Below are positions 7,218 through 16,809 of a stretch of 64,000 bases of DNA, piece by piece. Position 1 is the stretch's first letter; each line of letters starts with the position of its first letter. The position numbers and the translations under genes are program-made. Origin of the DNA: Streptomyces sp. Root1304 (GTDB lineage Bacteria > Actinomycetota > Actinomycetes > Streptomycetales > Streptomycetaceae); NCBI RefSeq assembly GCF_001426405.1, contig NZ_LMEP01000026.1, positions 42,373 to 106,372 of the forward strand, written 5' to 3'. The notes beneath the pieces were generated by a model that worked only from the letters and a program-made list of their open reading frames with translations, had not been told where the DNA came from and searched no databases.

Positions 7218-10200
7218 TCAGGCGTCGAAGACCTCGTTGACCAGCTGCTGCTGCTCCGCCTGGTGGCGCTTGGCAGAGCCGACCGCCGGGGAGGAGGAGT
7301 GCGGACGCGAGATCCGGCGCAGGCGCTCGCCCGCCGGGATGTCCGCGCCGACCGCCAGGTCCAGGTGGTCGATCAGGTTGAGCGCGATGAACGGCCAGGC
7401 ACCCTGGTTCGCCGGCTCCTCCTGCGCCCAGATGTACTTCGCGGCGTTCGGGTACTTGGCGATCTCGGCCTGGAGCTCGGCACCCGGCAGCGGGTACAGG
7501 CGCTCCAGACGGATGATCGCGGTCTCCGTGTCACCGCGCTTCTGACGCTCGGCCTCCAGGTCGTAGTAGACCTTGCCGGCGCAGAAGACGACCTTGCGGA
7601 CGTCGGCCGGGTTCGCCGTCTCGTCGCCGATCACCGGGCGGAAGCCGCCGGTGGTGAACTCCTCCACCTTGGACGCCGCGGCCTTCAGACGCAGCATCGA
7701 CTTCGGGGTGAAGACGATGAGCGGCTTGTGGTGCGGGTTGTGGACCTGCCAGCGCAGCAGGTGGAAGTAGTTCGACGGCAGCGTCGGCATCGCGATCGTC
7801 ATGTTGTCCTGGGCGCACATCTGGAGGAAGCGCTCCGGGCGCGCGGACGAGTGGTCCGGGCCCTGGCCCTCGTAGCCGTGCGGCAGGAGCAGCGTGACGC
7901 CGGAGGTCTGGCCCCACTTCTGCTCGGCCGAGGAGATGAACTCGTCGACGACGGTCTGCGCGCCGTTGACGAAGTCACCGAACTGGGCCTCCCAGACCAC
8001 CAGGGCCTCGGGACGGGCCAGCGAGTAGCCGTACTCGAAGCCCATCGCCGCGTACTCGCTGAGCAGCGAGTCGTAGACGTTGTAGTGGGCCTGCTCGTCG
8101 GTCAGGTAGAGCAGCGGGGTGAAGTCCTCGCCGGTCTCCTGGTCGACCAGGACCGCGTGACGCTGGCCGAAGGTGCCGCGGCGGGAGTCCTGGCCGGAGA
8201 GCCGGACCGGGGTGCCCTCCATCAGCAGGGAGCCGATGGCGAGGGTCTCGCCGAAGCCCCAGTCGATGGTGCCGTCGTCGATGGAGGCGGCACGGCGCTG
8301 CATCTGCGGCAGCAGACGCGGGTGGACCGTGATCCGCTCCGGGATGGTGACCTGCGACTCGGCGATCCGCTTCACGACCTCCTGGGAGACCGCGGTGGTG
8401 ACGCCGACCGGGAAGGCGGCCTTGGCGTCCGGCACGGTCGTCGCCGCCGGGGCGGTGGTGGCCTCGCGGACCTCCGCGAACACCTTCTCCAGCTGGCCCT
8501 GGAAGTCCTGGAGCGACTGCTCCGCCTCTTCGAGGGTGATGTCGCCGCGACCGATGAGCGACTCGGTGTACAGCTTGCGCACCGAACGCTTCTTGTCGAT
8601 CAGGTTGTACATCTGCGGGTTGGTGAACGAGGGGTTGTCGCCCTCGTTGTGACCGCGGCGGCGGTAGCAGATGAGGTCGATCACGACGTCCTTGTTGAAC
8701 GTCTGGCGGAACTCGAAGGCGAGCCGCGCGACGCGGACCACGGCCTCCGGGTCGTCGCCGTTCACGTGGAAGATCGGCGCCTCGATCATGCGGGCCACGT
8801 CGGTCGCGTACATCGAGGAACGCGAGGACTCCGGGGCGGCGGTGAAGCCGACCTGGTTGTTGATCACGATGTGGACCGTGCCGCCGGTGCGGTAGCCGCG
8901 CAGCTGCGACATGTTCAGCGTCTCGGCGACGACACCCTGGCCGGCGAAGGCCGCGTCACCGTGCAGGGCGACGGGCAGGACGGTGAAGTCCGTGCCGCCC
9001 TTGTTGATGACGTCCTGCTTGGCGCGGACGATGCCTTCCAGGACCGGGTCGACCGCCTCCAGATGCGAGGGGTTGGCGGCCAGGGAGACCTTGATCTCCT
9101 CGCCGTCCAGGCCGGTGAAGGTGCCCTCGGCGCCCAGGTGGTACTTGACGTCGCCGGAGCCGTGCATCGACTTCGGGTCGAGGTTGCCCTCGAACTCGCG
9201 GAAGATCTGCGCGTACGACTTGCCCACGATGTTCGCGAGGACGTTCAGCCGGCCGCGGTGGGCCATGCCGATGACGACCTCGTCGAGGCGCGACTCGGCG
9301 GCCGAGTCGATGACCGCGTCGAGCAGCGGGATGACGGACTCGCCGCCCTCCAGGGAGAAGCGCTTCTGGCCGACGTACTTCGTCTGCAGGAAGGTCTCGA
9401 AGGCCTCCGCCGCGTTCAGCCGGCGCAGGATCCGCAGCTGCTCCTCGCGCTCCACGCGGGAGTGCGGGCGCTCGACGCGGTCCTGGATCCACTTGCGCTG
9501 CTTCGGGTCCTGGATGTGCATGAACTCGACGCCGGTGGTGCGGCAGTACGAGTCGCGCAGCACGCCGAGGATGTCGCGGAGCTTCATCATCGACTTGCCG
9601 GCGAAGCCGCCGACCGCGAACTCGCGCTCCAGGTCCCACAGGGTGAGGCCGTGCTCGGTGATGTCCAGGTCGGGGTGCTTGCGCTGCTTGTACTCCAGCG
9701 GGTCGGTGTCGGCCATGACGTGGCCGCGGACCCGGTAGGAGTGGATCAGCTCGAAGACCCGCGCGGCCTTGGTGACGTCGTCGTCGTGCGAGGCGTCGAT
9801 GTCCTTGAGCCAGCGGACCGGCTCGTAGGGGATGCGCAGGGCCTTGAAGATCTCGTCGTAGAAGCCCTCGTCGCCCAGGAGGAGGTTCGCCACGATCCGC
9901 AGGAACTCGCCGGAGGCGGCGCCCTGGATGACCCGGTGGTCGTACGTCGAGGTCAGGGTCATGACCTTCGAGATGCCCAGCTTGTTCAGGGTGTCCTGGG
10001 AGGTGCCCTGGAACTCGGCCGGGTAGTCCATCGAGCCGACGCCCATGATGACCGACTGTCCGGGCATCAGACGCGGCACGGAGTGGACGGTGCCGAGGCC
10101 GCCGGGGTTGGTCAGGGAGACCGTGACGCCGGAGAAGTCGTCCATCGTGAGCTTGCCCACGCGGGCGCGCTTCACGATGTCCTCGTACGCCTGCCAGAAC

Positions 10201-11030
10201 TCGAAGAAGTTGAGCGTCTCGGCCTTCTTGATGCCCGCGACGACGAGCTGGCGGTCGCCGTTGGGCTTCACCAGGTCGATCGCGAGACCGAAGTTCACGT
10301 GCTCCGGCTTGACCAGGGTCGGCTTGCCGTCCTTCTCCGCGAAGGAGTGGTTCATCGACGGCATGGCCTTGATCGCCTGCACCATCGCGTAGCCGATGAG
10401 GTGCGTGAAGGAGATCTTCCCGCCCCGGGCGCGCTTCAGGTGGTTGTTGATCACGATCCGGTTGTCGAAGAGCAGCTTCACCGGGACGGCGCGGACGGAC
10501 GTGGCCGTCGGCACCTCCAGGGAGGCGTTCATGTTCTTCGCGACCGCGGCGGCGGGGCCGCGCAGCGTGATCAGCTCGGGACCGGCCGGGGCCTCGGCCG
10601 CCGGGGCGGCGGCAGGCTTGGCCGGAGCGGCCTTCACGGCGGCCGGAGCGGCGGTGGCCGGCTTCGCGGCAGCCGGCGCCGCGGGAGCCGCGGCGGGCTT
10701 CACGGGGGCCGGGGCGGCGACCGGAGCGGGCGCCGGGGCAGGAACGGCCGCGGGAGCGGCAGGCGCGGCCTGTGCGGGGCCCGTCTGCGGCGCGGCGGAC
10801 GCGTTCTGCGTGGTGGTGGCGGCCGGGGCGGCCGGGGTCTCCGACGCTCCCGGCTTGTAGTCGGCGAAGAAGTCCCACCAGGCACGATCGACCGAATTCG
10901 GGTCCTGGAGGTACTGCTGGTAGATCTCGTCGACGAGCCACTCATTGGCACCGAAGGCGGTCGCAGGGTTCTGGCCCTGCCCGTCTTGGGCGGTCGGGGA
11001 GCTCGGGGTACTGGGGGACTGAGACGACAC
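7218..11030 (-). CDS. kgd: Multifunctional 2-oxoglutarate dehydrogenase/decarboxylase (E1/E2)
   Basis: A 1270-aa TCA-cycle enzyme. The conserved start VSSQSPST was taken as GTG 11030, with AGAGGG upstream; an earlier in-frame GTG at 11057 would add nine residues. Domains in order: a short N-terminal E1o assembly segment (EWLVDEIYQQYLQDPNSVDRAWW); an Ala/Pro linker without a lipoyl domain (about 60-160); an E2o-like succinyltransferase domain with the catalytic DHRVIQGA motif (His365); then the thiamine-diphosphate E1o domain with GMAHRGRLNVLANIVGK and a transketolase-like C-terminal part. This fused architecture is the actinobacterial Kgd/OdhA type, which converts 2-oxoglutarate to succinyl-CoA with separate E2p/E3 partners, or to succinic semialdehyde or 2-hydroxy-3-oxoadipate. 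It is transcribed away from the two-component pair. Confidence 0.96.
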   Translation of the reverse strand: MSSQSPSTPSSPTAQDGQGQNPATAFGANEWLVDEIYQQYLQDPNSVDRAWWDFFADYKPGASETPAAPAATTTQNASAAPQTGPAQAAPAAPAAVPAPAPAPVAAPAPVKPAAAPAAPAAAKPATAAPAAVKAAPAKPAAAPAAEAPAGPELITLRGPAAAVAKNMNASLEVPTATSVRAVPVKLLFDNRIVINNHLKRARGGKISFTHLIGYAMVQAIKAMPSMNHSFAEKDGKPTLVKPEHVNFGLAIDLVKPNGDRQLVVAGIKKAETLNFFEFWQAYEDIVKRARVGKLTMDDFSGVTVSLTNPGGLGTVHSVPRLMPGQSVIMGVGSMDYPAEFQGTSQDTLNKLGISKVMTLTSTYDHRVIQGAASGEFLRIVANLLLGDEGFYDEIFKALRIPYEPVRWLKDIDASHDDDVTKAARVFELIHSYRVRGHVMADTDPLEYKQRKHPDLDITEHGLTLWDLEREFAVGGFAGKSMMKLRDILGVLRDSYCRTTGVEFMHIQDPKQRKWIQDRVERPHSRVEREEQLRILRRLNAAEAFETFLQTKYVGQKRFSLEGGESVIPLLDAVIDSAAESRLDEVVIGMAHRGRLNVLANIVGKSYAQIFREFEGNLDPKSMHGSGDVKYHLGAEGTFTGLDGEEIKVSLAANPSHLEAVDPVLEGIVRAKQDVINKGGTDFTVLPVALHGDAAFAGQGVVAETLNMSQLRGYRTGGTVHIVINNQVGFTAAPESSRSSMYATDVARMIEAPIFHVNGDDPEAVVRVARLAFEFRQTFNKDVVIDLICYRRRGHNEGDNPSFTNPQMYNLIDKKRSVRKLYTESLIGRGDITLEEAEQSLQDFQGQLEKVFAEVREATTAPAATTVPDAKAAFPVGVTTAVSQEVVKRIAESQVTIPERITVHPRLLPQMQRRAASIDDGTIDWGFGETLAIGSLLMEGTPVRLSGQDSRRGTFGQRHAVLVDQETGEDFTPLLYLTDEQAHYNVYDSLLSEYAAMGFEYGYSLARPEALVVWEAQFGDFVNGAQTVVDEFISSAEQKWGQTSGVTLLLPHGYEGQGPDHSSARPERFLQMCAQDNMTIAMPTLPSNYFHLLRWQVHNPHHKPLIVFTPKSMLRLKAAASKVEEFTTGGFRPVIGDETANPADVRKVVFCAGKVYYDLEAERQKRGDTETAIIRLERLYPLPGAELQAEIAKYPNAAKYIWAQEEPANQGAWPFIALNLIDHLDLAVGADIPAGERLRRISRPHSSSPAVGSAKRHQAEQQQLVNEVFDA

Positions 11031-11299
11031 GGCGGCAACCGCCCTCTTCCGCTTCACAAGGTGATGGACAGCGGAAATAAAGGCTACGCCTGTCCGGCCG
11101 GGAGGTGCAGGCCGGGCGCTCCAACGTCGCGCAAGTCACACTTGACGAGGTGTTTCGGAGCCGTGAATGGCGGGAAACAAGCGTGGTTCACCAGGTGTGA
11201 GGGTACGGAAAACCGAGAGCGCGGCCCTCTCCGACCGCACCCCTGACCACGTCCCGCATATCTACACGCAGAACGAGCGCTTCCGGTTCGAACCCTACG

Positions 11300-12424
11300 T
11301 CAATCTCTCGGCGGAAGGCTGCCCGGAAGAGTGACTCTGATCCGGCAGCCACGTGACGATTCGGCCACACCGATCCCGCCGCCGTGCAGATCCACCGCCC
11401 AGCGCGCGATGGCCAGCCCCAGACCCGTCCCGCCGTCGCTCCCCGGACCCTGCCGGTGCGGCGCCGAACCCCGGTTGAACCGCTCGAAGACCTTGTGCCG
11501 CTCCGACTCCGGGATGCCGGGACCCTCGTCCTCGACCTCCAGCTCCAGCGAGTCCGGATGCGGGCCGCGCCGGGCCCTCACCGTGACCCGGCCGTGCGGC
11601 GGCGAGTGCTTCACCGCGTTGTCGATCAGGTTCGCCATCACCTGGTGCAGCCGCTCCGCGTCCGCGTGCGCCACCAGCTCGGGCGGCGAGACGTCCAGGT
11701 GCAGATGGACGTCGGTGCGGTTGTGCAGGCCCGAGGTGGACGACAGGCCGCGCTGCGAGGCGGCCAGGTTCGCCTCCCGCAGCACCCCCGAGAGATACGG
11801 CCAGACCTCGAAACGGCGCACCTTCAGCGCCACGACACCGTTGTCAAGACGTGACAGATCGAGCAGCGTCTCCACGAGCCGGCCCAGCCGCTCGGTCTGC
11901 TTCAGCGCCGACCGCATCGTCTCCGGATCCGCCTCGGACACCCCGTCCACGACGTTCTCCAGTACGGCCCTGAGCGCGGCGATCGGGGTCCGCAGCTCGT
12001 GCGACACATTGGCCACCAGCTCCTTGCGGTGCCGGTCCACGGCCTCCAGGTCGTCCGCCATGCGGTTGATCGTCGACGCGAGGTCGCCCAGCTCGTCCCG
12101 CCGGTCCGCCCCGCGCACCCGGCGGGAGAAGTCACCGCGCGAGATCGTCCCCGCCACCGTGGTCATCTCGTCCAGCGGTGCCGTCAGGGACTGCGCCACG
12201 AACTGGGTGATCAACAGGGTCGCGATCATCGCGAAGATCGTGATGTACCGGAACTCGGTGGACGTCCGGATCGCCACCAGGGCCAGACCCGAGGTCAGCA
12301 GGACCGCCCCGACGACCAGCGCGCCGAGCTTGGTCTTGATCGAGATCACGAGCCGGTGCGGCCGGCGCGCCGCGCCGTCCGGGCCCCGCTGCTCCCGCGG
12401 CCCGCCGGGCCCCCGCCGGTTCAC
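11300..12424 (-). CDS. Sensor histidine kinase (HAMP-HisKA-HATPase)
   Basis: A 374-aa membrane kinase. The GTG start at 12424 overlaps the response regulator stop by four bases (GTGA), so the two are translationally coupled. Two hydrophobic segments lie at about residues 33-50 and 58-78 with only a very short extracytoplasmic loop. A HAMP region follows (about 80-130), then the phospho-acceptor His142 in ANVSHELRTPIAAL, an N-box NLIDNAVKHSPP and a G-box GGTGLGLAIARW. The minimal periplasmic part suggests it senses the membrane or an intracellular cue. From memory it corresponds to the pair next to kgd in S. coelicolor (SCO5282/5283). The signal is unknown. Confidence 0.93.
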   Translation of the reverse strand: MNRRGPGGPREQRGPDGAARRPHRLVISIKTKLGALVVGAVLLTSGLALVAIRTSTEFRYITIFAMIATLLITQFVAQSLTAPLDEMTTVAGTISRGDFSRRVRGADRRDELGDLASTINRMADDLEAVDRHRKELVANVSHELRTPIAALRAVLENVVDGVSEADPETMRSALKQTERLGRLVETLLDLSRLDNGVVALKVRRFEVWPYLSGVLREANLAASQRGLSSTSGLHNRTDVHLHLDVSPPELVAHADAERLHQVMANLIDNAVKHSPPHGRVTVRARRGPHPDSLELEVEDEGPGIPESERHKVFERFNRGSAPHRQGPGSDGGTGLGLAIARWAVDLHGGGIGVAESSRGCRIRVTLPGSLPPRD

Positions 12425-13158
12425 GGCGCCGGGGTCTCCAGCGCGTAGCCGACGCCGTGGACCGTACGGATCCGCTCGGCCCCGATCTTCCGGCGCAGCG
12501 CCTTGATGTGGCTGTCCACGGTCCGGGTCCCGGAGGCGTCCGCCCAGTCCCACACCTCGGCGAGCAGCTGCTCGCGGGAGAGGACCGCCCGGGGGGTGCC
12601 CGCCAGGCAGACCAGCAGGTCGAACTCGGTCGGCGTCAGATGCACGTCCTCCGCGCGCACCCGGACCCGGCGCTGCGCGTGGTCGATCTCCAGCTCGCCC
12701 AGCCGCAGGATGCCGCTGCGCGGGGTCACCGCGGCGAGCGCGGCCCGCTCCACCCGGCGCAGCAGGACGTGCACCCGGGCGGCCAGCTCGCGCATCGAGA
12801 ACGGCTTGGTCATGTAGTCGTCCGCGCCGACCCCGAGCCCGACCAGCATGTCGGTCTCGTCGTCGCGGGCGGTCAGCATGAGGACCGGGACGGGCCGCTG
12901 GGCCTGGACCCGCCGGCACACCTCGAGACCGTCGAAACCGGGCAGCATCACGTCCAGGACCATCAGGTCCGGCTGCCAGGCCTCGGCGGCGTCCACGGCC
13001 GCCGGGCCGTCCGTCGCGGTCTGCACGAGGAAGCCCTCGGCGCGCAGCCTCGCGGAGATCGCCTCCACGATCGTCACGTCGTCCTCGACCACCAGGACGC
13101 GCCGCTGGGCCCCCGGAGTGGCCGCCGCACCGTGGTGAGTGGTGTGTGTCTGCTCCAT
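12421..13158 (-). CDS. OmpR/PhoB-family response regulator
   Basis: A 245-aa regulator with a receiver domain (VLVVEDD; phospho-acceptor Asp69 in DLMVLDVMLPG; Lys118 in YMTKPF) and a C-terminal winged helix with LTPTEFDLLVCL, RTVDSHIKALRRKIG and IRTVHGVGYAL. It overlaps the downstream histidine kinase by four bases and is clearly its partner. ATG 13158 was kept as start; the receiver core begins about 20 residues later, so a somewhat shorter protein is possible. The upstream spermidine-synthase-like gene is on the same strand and ends 71 bp before it. Confidence 0.94.
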   Translation of the reverse strand: MEQTHTTHHGAAATPGAQRRVLVVEDDVTIVEAISARLRAEGFLVQTATDGPAAVDAAEAWQPDLMVLDVMLPGFDGLEVCRRVQAQRPVPVLMLTARDDETDMLVGLGVGADDYMTKPFSMRELAARVHVLLRRVERAALAAVTPRSGILRLGELEIDHAQRRVRVRAEDVHLTPTEFDLLVCLAGTPRAVLSREQLLAEVWDWADASGTRTVDSHIKALRRKIGAERIRTVHGVGYALETPAP

Positions 13159-13229
13159 TGCCCCGCCTCGCGTCGCCGATGTCGGCTCAGCAGCCTAGAG
13201 GTACCGGTGGCGTCCCGGCTATCCAGGAG

Positions 13230-13901
13230 TTATCCGGGACGGACCGCGAGGTGGACCACGTCGGGGACGCCCCGGGCAACGGGGATCTCTTCCGTCCGTA
13301 CCCCGCTGAATCCGGCATTCCGCAAGGACCCTTCGAAATCGCCGGAGGGCTGTGCCGACCACACGGCGAGCACACCGCCCGGCCTCAGCCGGGCCGCGCA
13401 GGCCGCCAACCCCTCGGCCGCGTACAGGGATTCGTTGTCCTCGGTGACCGTCCAGTCGGGCCCGTTGTCGATGTCCAGGCACAGGGCGTCGTAGCGGTCC
13501 GAGGAGGTGCGGAGGTGGTCCACCAGGTCCGTGTGCAGGATCACGGTCCGGGAATCGGCGAGCGCCGCCCCGGAGATCGAGGCGAGCGGCCCCCGCCGGT
13601 GCCAGTCGATGATCGCCTCCTCCCGCTCGACGACCGTGATCCGGCCCCAGCGGGGGTCGGCGGCGGCGTGGGCGAGGGAGAAGCCGACGCCGAGCCCGCC
13701 GACGAGGACCGAGGCGCCGGAACGCTCCTCCTCCGGCAGCGCGGCCTGCGCCGCGTCGATCAGCAGCCGCTCCGAACGCCCGTCGGAGGTGTCCATCAGG
13801 AAGGTCCCGTTGGCGATGATCTCGAAGTGCTCGTCACGGCGGCGCAGCACGACCTCTCCGTACGGTCCTTCGCGGCGGTCGAGGGTCACGGGTCCTGACA
13901 T
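13230..13901 (-). CDS. Spermidine-synthase-like (class I SAM-fold) protein
   Basis: A 223-aa protein beginning MSGPVTLDRREGPYGEVVLRRR; ATG 13901 has GGAG upstream, and a longer in-frame start would add 26 low-complexity residues. It has the Rossmann motif VLVGGLGVGFSLAHAA and then RITVVEREEAIIDWH, as in spermidine synthase-fold proteins that bind decarboxylated or ordinary S-adenosylmethionine. A later LCLDIDNGPDW corresponds to the acidic active-site region. Many actinobacterial members are annotated as spermidine synthases but lack the full substrate signature. Polyamine synthesis is therefore not certain and a methyltransferase-like role is possible. Confidence 0.8.
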   Translation of the reverse strand: MSGPVTLDRREGPYGEVVLRRRDEHFEIIANGTFLMDTSDGRSERLLIDAAQAALPEEERSGASVLVGGLGVGFSLAHAAADPRWGRITVVEREEAIIDWHRRGPLASISGAALADSRTVILHTDLVDHLRTSSDRYDALCLDIDNGPDWTVTEDNESLYAAEGLAACAARLRPGGVLAVWSAQPSGDFEGSLRNAGFSGVRTEEIPVARGVPDVVHLAVRPG

Positions 13902-14030
13902 CGTCGGTCGCTCCGCTCTCGTCTCGGCAGTCGGTCCCGGCCCATCCTTACGGGGCGCGGACGGGCGGGACAAACCCATTGCGGGGCCGGGGGGACGGGT
14001 TCCGGACAGACTTCGGACACCCGTACGCGG

Positions 14031-14693
14031 CTACGCCTCCGCCGCCGTCCGGCGCGCACCCCGCCACGCGTACAGGCCCGTTCCGGCCACGAACGCGCAG
14101 GCCGCCACCGTCCACGCCCCGGCCTGCGGACCCGGCTGCATCACCCAGGCCCACCACTGCGCCGCACCCCCCGGCCGGGCCGGCGCCGCCAGATAGACCG
14201 TGCCCACGGAGAAGGCGGGCGGCAGCCAGCTCAGCCGGGCGCCGATGACGGCGGCGGAGCCCGCCGCCACCCCCACGAGCCCCAGCGTGTCCCGTACGGC
14301 GGCGGGCGCGCCGAAGGCCTCCGGGTGGCCCGGCAGCGCCAGGGCGAACAGCGCGGCGGCGAGCGCCGTCGGGACGAGGAGGTGCGCCAGCCGGCGCGGC
14401 CACCACGCGCGGACCGCCGTACGGTCCAGCTCGTCGCTCGGCGTGTACAGGCTGGTGCCGACCGCCGCCGCCGCGACCAGCGGGCCGAAGACCACCACCG
14501 GCAACCGGGCCGTGTGGTCGAAACCGGGGAGCGATTCCAGCCATCGGGCGATCCAGGCGGCGGCCACGGCGACGCCGACGAGAGCGGCGAGCGCACCGGG
14601 GAGGGCGCGGGAACGGAGGTAGAGCGCGAGCGCCGTCAGTCGGACGGGGCGGGGTCGGGGAAGACCTGCGGGACCGGTGCGGGAGAGGCTCAC
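14031..14693 (-). CDS. Integral membrane protein, last gene of the sigma/ABC operon
   Basis: A 220-aa protein with five or six hydrophobic segments (for example ALPGALAALVGVAVAAAWIA, VVVFGPLVAAAAVG, LLVPTALAAALFALALPG). GTG 14693 overlaps the stop of the preceding membrane gene by four bases. No catalytic motif is visible. Position after an ABC ATPase and another multi-span protein suggests that it forms part of the same exporter, probably a second permease half. Function unknown; confidence is in the gene, not the role. Confidence 0.82.
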   Translation of the reverse strand: MSLSRTGPAGLPRPRPVRLTALALYLRSRALPGALAALVGVAVAAAWIARWLESLPGFDHTARLPVVVFGPLVAAAAVGTSLYTPSDELDRTAVRAWWPRRLAHLLVPTALAAALFALALPGHPEAFGAPAAVRDTLGLVGVAAGSAAVIGARLSWLPPAFSVGTVYLAAPARPGGAAQWWAWVMQPGPQAGAWTVAACAFVAGTGLYAWRGARRTAAEA

Positions 14694-16015
14694 GGGATCG
14701 GCACCTCGTCCGGGTGGCAGGTGTTCGCCGCGAGGTAGCGGGTCAGATAGTCGCGCTGGGCGGCGGGGGACTTGGCACGGAGCCGGTCGATGTAGGGGCG
14801 GGCGGCGGTGGTGTCGGGGCCGTAGCCCTCCGGCGTCGGGGCCAGCCACTCGACGACGGCGAGGTTCACGGCGCTCGTCCGCTCCGCGTCCGCCCCCGCG
14901 AGGTCACCCGGCGCACACCTGTCCGAGAACAGCCAGCTCACGGCCGAGTTCAGAAACAGATCGGGGTGCGGGAGCCGGCCGCGCACCGCGTCCTGCGCCG
15001 CGTTCGGCAGCTCCATGTCACCGGGACGGCCGGGCCCGAACGGGCCGCCGAGCCAGCGGACCGGGGCACCCGGCACCCCCTTGAGGCGGGCGTTCAGCGG
15101 GGCGAGCGCCGCCGCCACCTCGGGCAGCAGCTTCTCGTCCACGGCCGTCAGACACACCTGCGGGGTGCCGTCGTCGCAGACCTGCCGGGACAGGGCCGCG
15201 TCCTGCCGCCACGGCCCCTCGTCCTGCGGCAGCCGCAGGATCAGAGCGGCGGCGGCGACCGCCACGGCCAGCGGGACCAGGGCGAACGCCCGGAGCCGGG
15301 TCCGGCGCAGCCCGTACGCGAGGAGCGCGGTCAGCGCGAGCCCCGCCGTCCACGCCGCCGACACCGGACCGAACCACCACACCGGGCGGTCCCAGAAGAA
15401 CTGGTGCTCGGCCCCCGGCGAGAGCCAGCGCGCGGGGCCCACGGTGTACGCGCTGACGATGAGCCCGACGTACCCGACGATCCCGAGCAGCGGAGCCGTG
15501 AGCCGCCAGGGAGCCACCCGCCCCACGACATGGCCGAGCGCGCCGAGGGCGGCCACGGCGACCGCGTCGGCGGCGAGCAGCTCGACGTACGGGCGGCCCC
15601 CGGAGGCGTACGGCCAGACGGCGAGGAGGCAGACGGCGTCGGCGAGGAGCACGGCGGCGGCCGGCCAGAGCGCGCCCGGGGCGACCGCGAGCAGCAGACG
15701 CCGCAGCGGCGAGCGGGGGACGGACTCCCACAGCTCCGCCGTCCCGCGCCGCCGCTCCCGGCCGCCCTGCCAGCAGCCCGCCGCGAGGGCGAGCGGACCG
15801 GCGAGCAGCGCGGCGGTGATGTGCAGCAGGTTCGTGGCGTCGGCCCAGCGGCCCTGCCAGCCGGGCGCCTTGCCGTACATCGTCAGCAGGGCGGTGACGG
15901 TCACGGCGGCCCCGGTCCAGGGACCGAGCCCGCGACGCAGCTCGGTCCGGAGCGGGGAGGCCGCCCGTACGCGCGCGCGTGGCTCCGTACGGGAGGGGGT
16001 CAGGGTCGCGGTCAT
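14690..16015 (-). CDS. ABC-2-type permease-like membrane protein
   Basis: A 441-aa protein with about six to seven transmembrane segments in its first 270 residues. These include ITAALLAGPLALAAGCWQGG followed by RERRRGTAELWESVP, a cytoplasmic motif common in ABC-2 permeases. A C-terminal soluble domain of about 150 residues (from about 285) contains Cys pairs and may be extracytoplasmic. Its ATG at 16015 overlaps the ATPase stop by four bases (ATGA) and its stop overlaps the next gene. It is the likely main permease of the coupled exporter. The substrate is not predictable from sequence. Confidence 0.86.
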   Translation of the reverse strand: MTATLTPSRTEPRARVRAASPLRTELRRGLGPWTGAAVTVTALLTMYGKAPGWQGRWADATNLLHITAALLAGPLALAAGCWQGGRERRRGTAELWESVPRSPLRRLLLAVAPGALWPAAAVLLADAVCLLAVWPYASGGRPYVELLAADAVAVAALGALGHVVGRVAPWRLTAPLLGIVGYVGLIVSAYTVGPARWLSPGAEHQFFWDRPVWWFGPVSAAWTAGLALTALLAYGLRRTRLRAFALVPLAVAVAAAALILRLPQDEGPWRQDAALSRQVCDDGTPQVCLTAVDEKLLPEVAAALAPLNARLKGVPGAPVRWLGGPFGPGRPGDMELPNAAQDAVRGRLPHPDLFLNSAVSWLFSDRCAPGDLAGADAERTSAVNLAVVEWLAPTPEGYGPDTTAARPYIDRLRAKSPAAQRDYLTRYLAANTCHPDEVPIP

Positions 16016-16809
16016 CGCAGCGCCTCCCGCTCCAGGCCCGCGTCACCGCGGTGGGCGCGCAGGGCGGCCGTGTAGCCGCGCTCCACGGCGTGGGTGGTGG
16101 GGTCGTCCGCGCCCGCCGGCTCCCCGCCGAGCGCCGTGAGTTCGGCCGTCGTGCCCTGGAAGGCGAGCCGGCCCGCCTCGATCAGGGCGACCCCGGTGCA
16201 GGCCGCGGCCACGTCCTCGACCAGGTGCGTGGAGACCACCACCGTCGCCGTGCCGCCCAGCTCCCGCAGCAGCGCCCGGAAGTCGACCCGCTGCTCCGGG
16301 TCGAGACCGGCCGTCGGTTCGTCGAGCAGCAGCAGCTCGGGGTCGTTCACGACGGCCTGGGCGATGCCGGCGCGCCGGACCATGCCGCCGGACAGCGTCT
16401 TCATCCGGGCGTCGATCCTGTCCCCGAGCCCGACCCGGGTCACCGCGCGTTCCACCGCCGCCGGGATCCGGTCCGCGGGCACCTCTTTCAGCCAGGCGAC
16501 GTAGGCGACGAACTCCCGCACCGTGAACGCCGGGTAGTACCCGAAATCCTGCGGCAGATAGCCGAGCCTGCGCCGAATGCCGGTCCGTTCACGGTGGCTG
16601 GTGGCGTCCGCGCCGAGCAGCTCCACCCGGCCGGAGGAAGGAGCGGCGACGGTCGCGAGGACCCGGATGAGAGAGGTCTTCCCGGCCCCGTTCGGGCCGA
16701 GCAGGCCGTGCACGCCGGGGCCGAGGGACAGATCGAGCCGGTCGAGCGCGACGGTACGGCGGTGGCGGACGGTCAGTCCGCTCACCGCGACGTTGGGCAG
16801 GGTGGTCAC
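16012..16809 (-). CDS. ABC transporter ATP-binding protein
   Basis: A 265-aa ATPase beginning VTTLPNVAVSGLTV at GTG 16809, which overlaps the anti-sigma gene stop by four bases. It shows Walker A GPNGAGKT, Q-loop YLPQDFGYYP, signature LSGGM, Walker B LLLLDEPTAGLD and the switch His in VVVSTHLVED. The closest type is the CcmA/ABC-2 exporter ATPase. Its place between an anti-sigma/membrane protein and two membrane proteins indicates an exporter under control of the sigma factor encoded at the head of the operon. Confidence 0.95.
   Translation of the reverse strand: MTTLPNVAVSGLTVRHRRTVALDRLDLSLGPGVHGLLGPNGAGKTSLIRVLATVAAPSSGRVELLGADATSHRERTGIRRRLGYLPQDFGYYPAFTVREFVAYVAWLKEVPADRIPAAVERAVTRVGLGDRIDARMKTLSGGMVRRAGIAQAVVNDPELLLLDEPTAGLDPEQRVDFRALLRELGGTATVVVSTHLVEDVAAACTGVALIEAGRLAFQGTTAELTALGGEPAGADDPTTHAVERGYTAALRAHRGDAGLEREALR

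Noticed and set aside
7263..11246. A 1327-codon open frame on the plus strand opposite kgd
   Set aside because: It is antisense to a strongly conserved enzyme; its translation is Arg/Val/Gly/Leu-rich with no family. High GC leaves long empty frames on the opposite strand.
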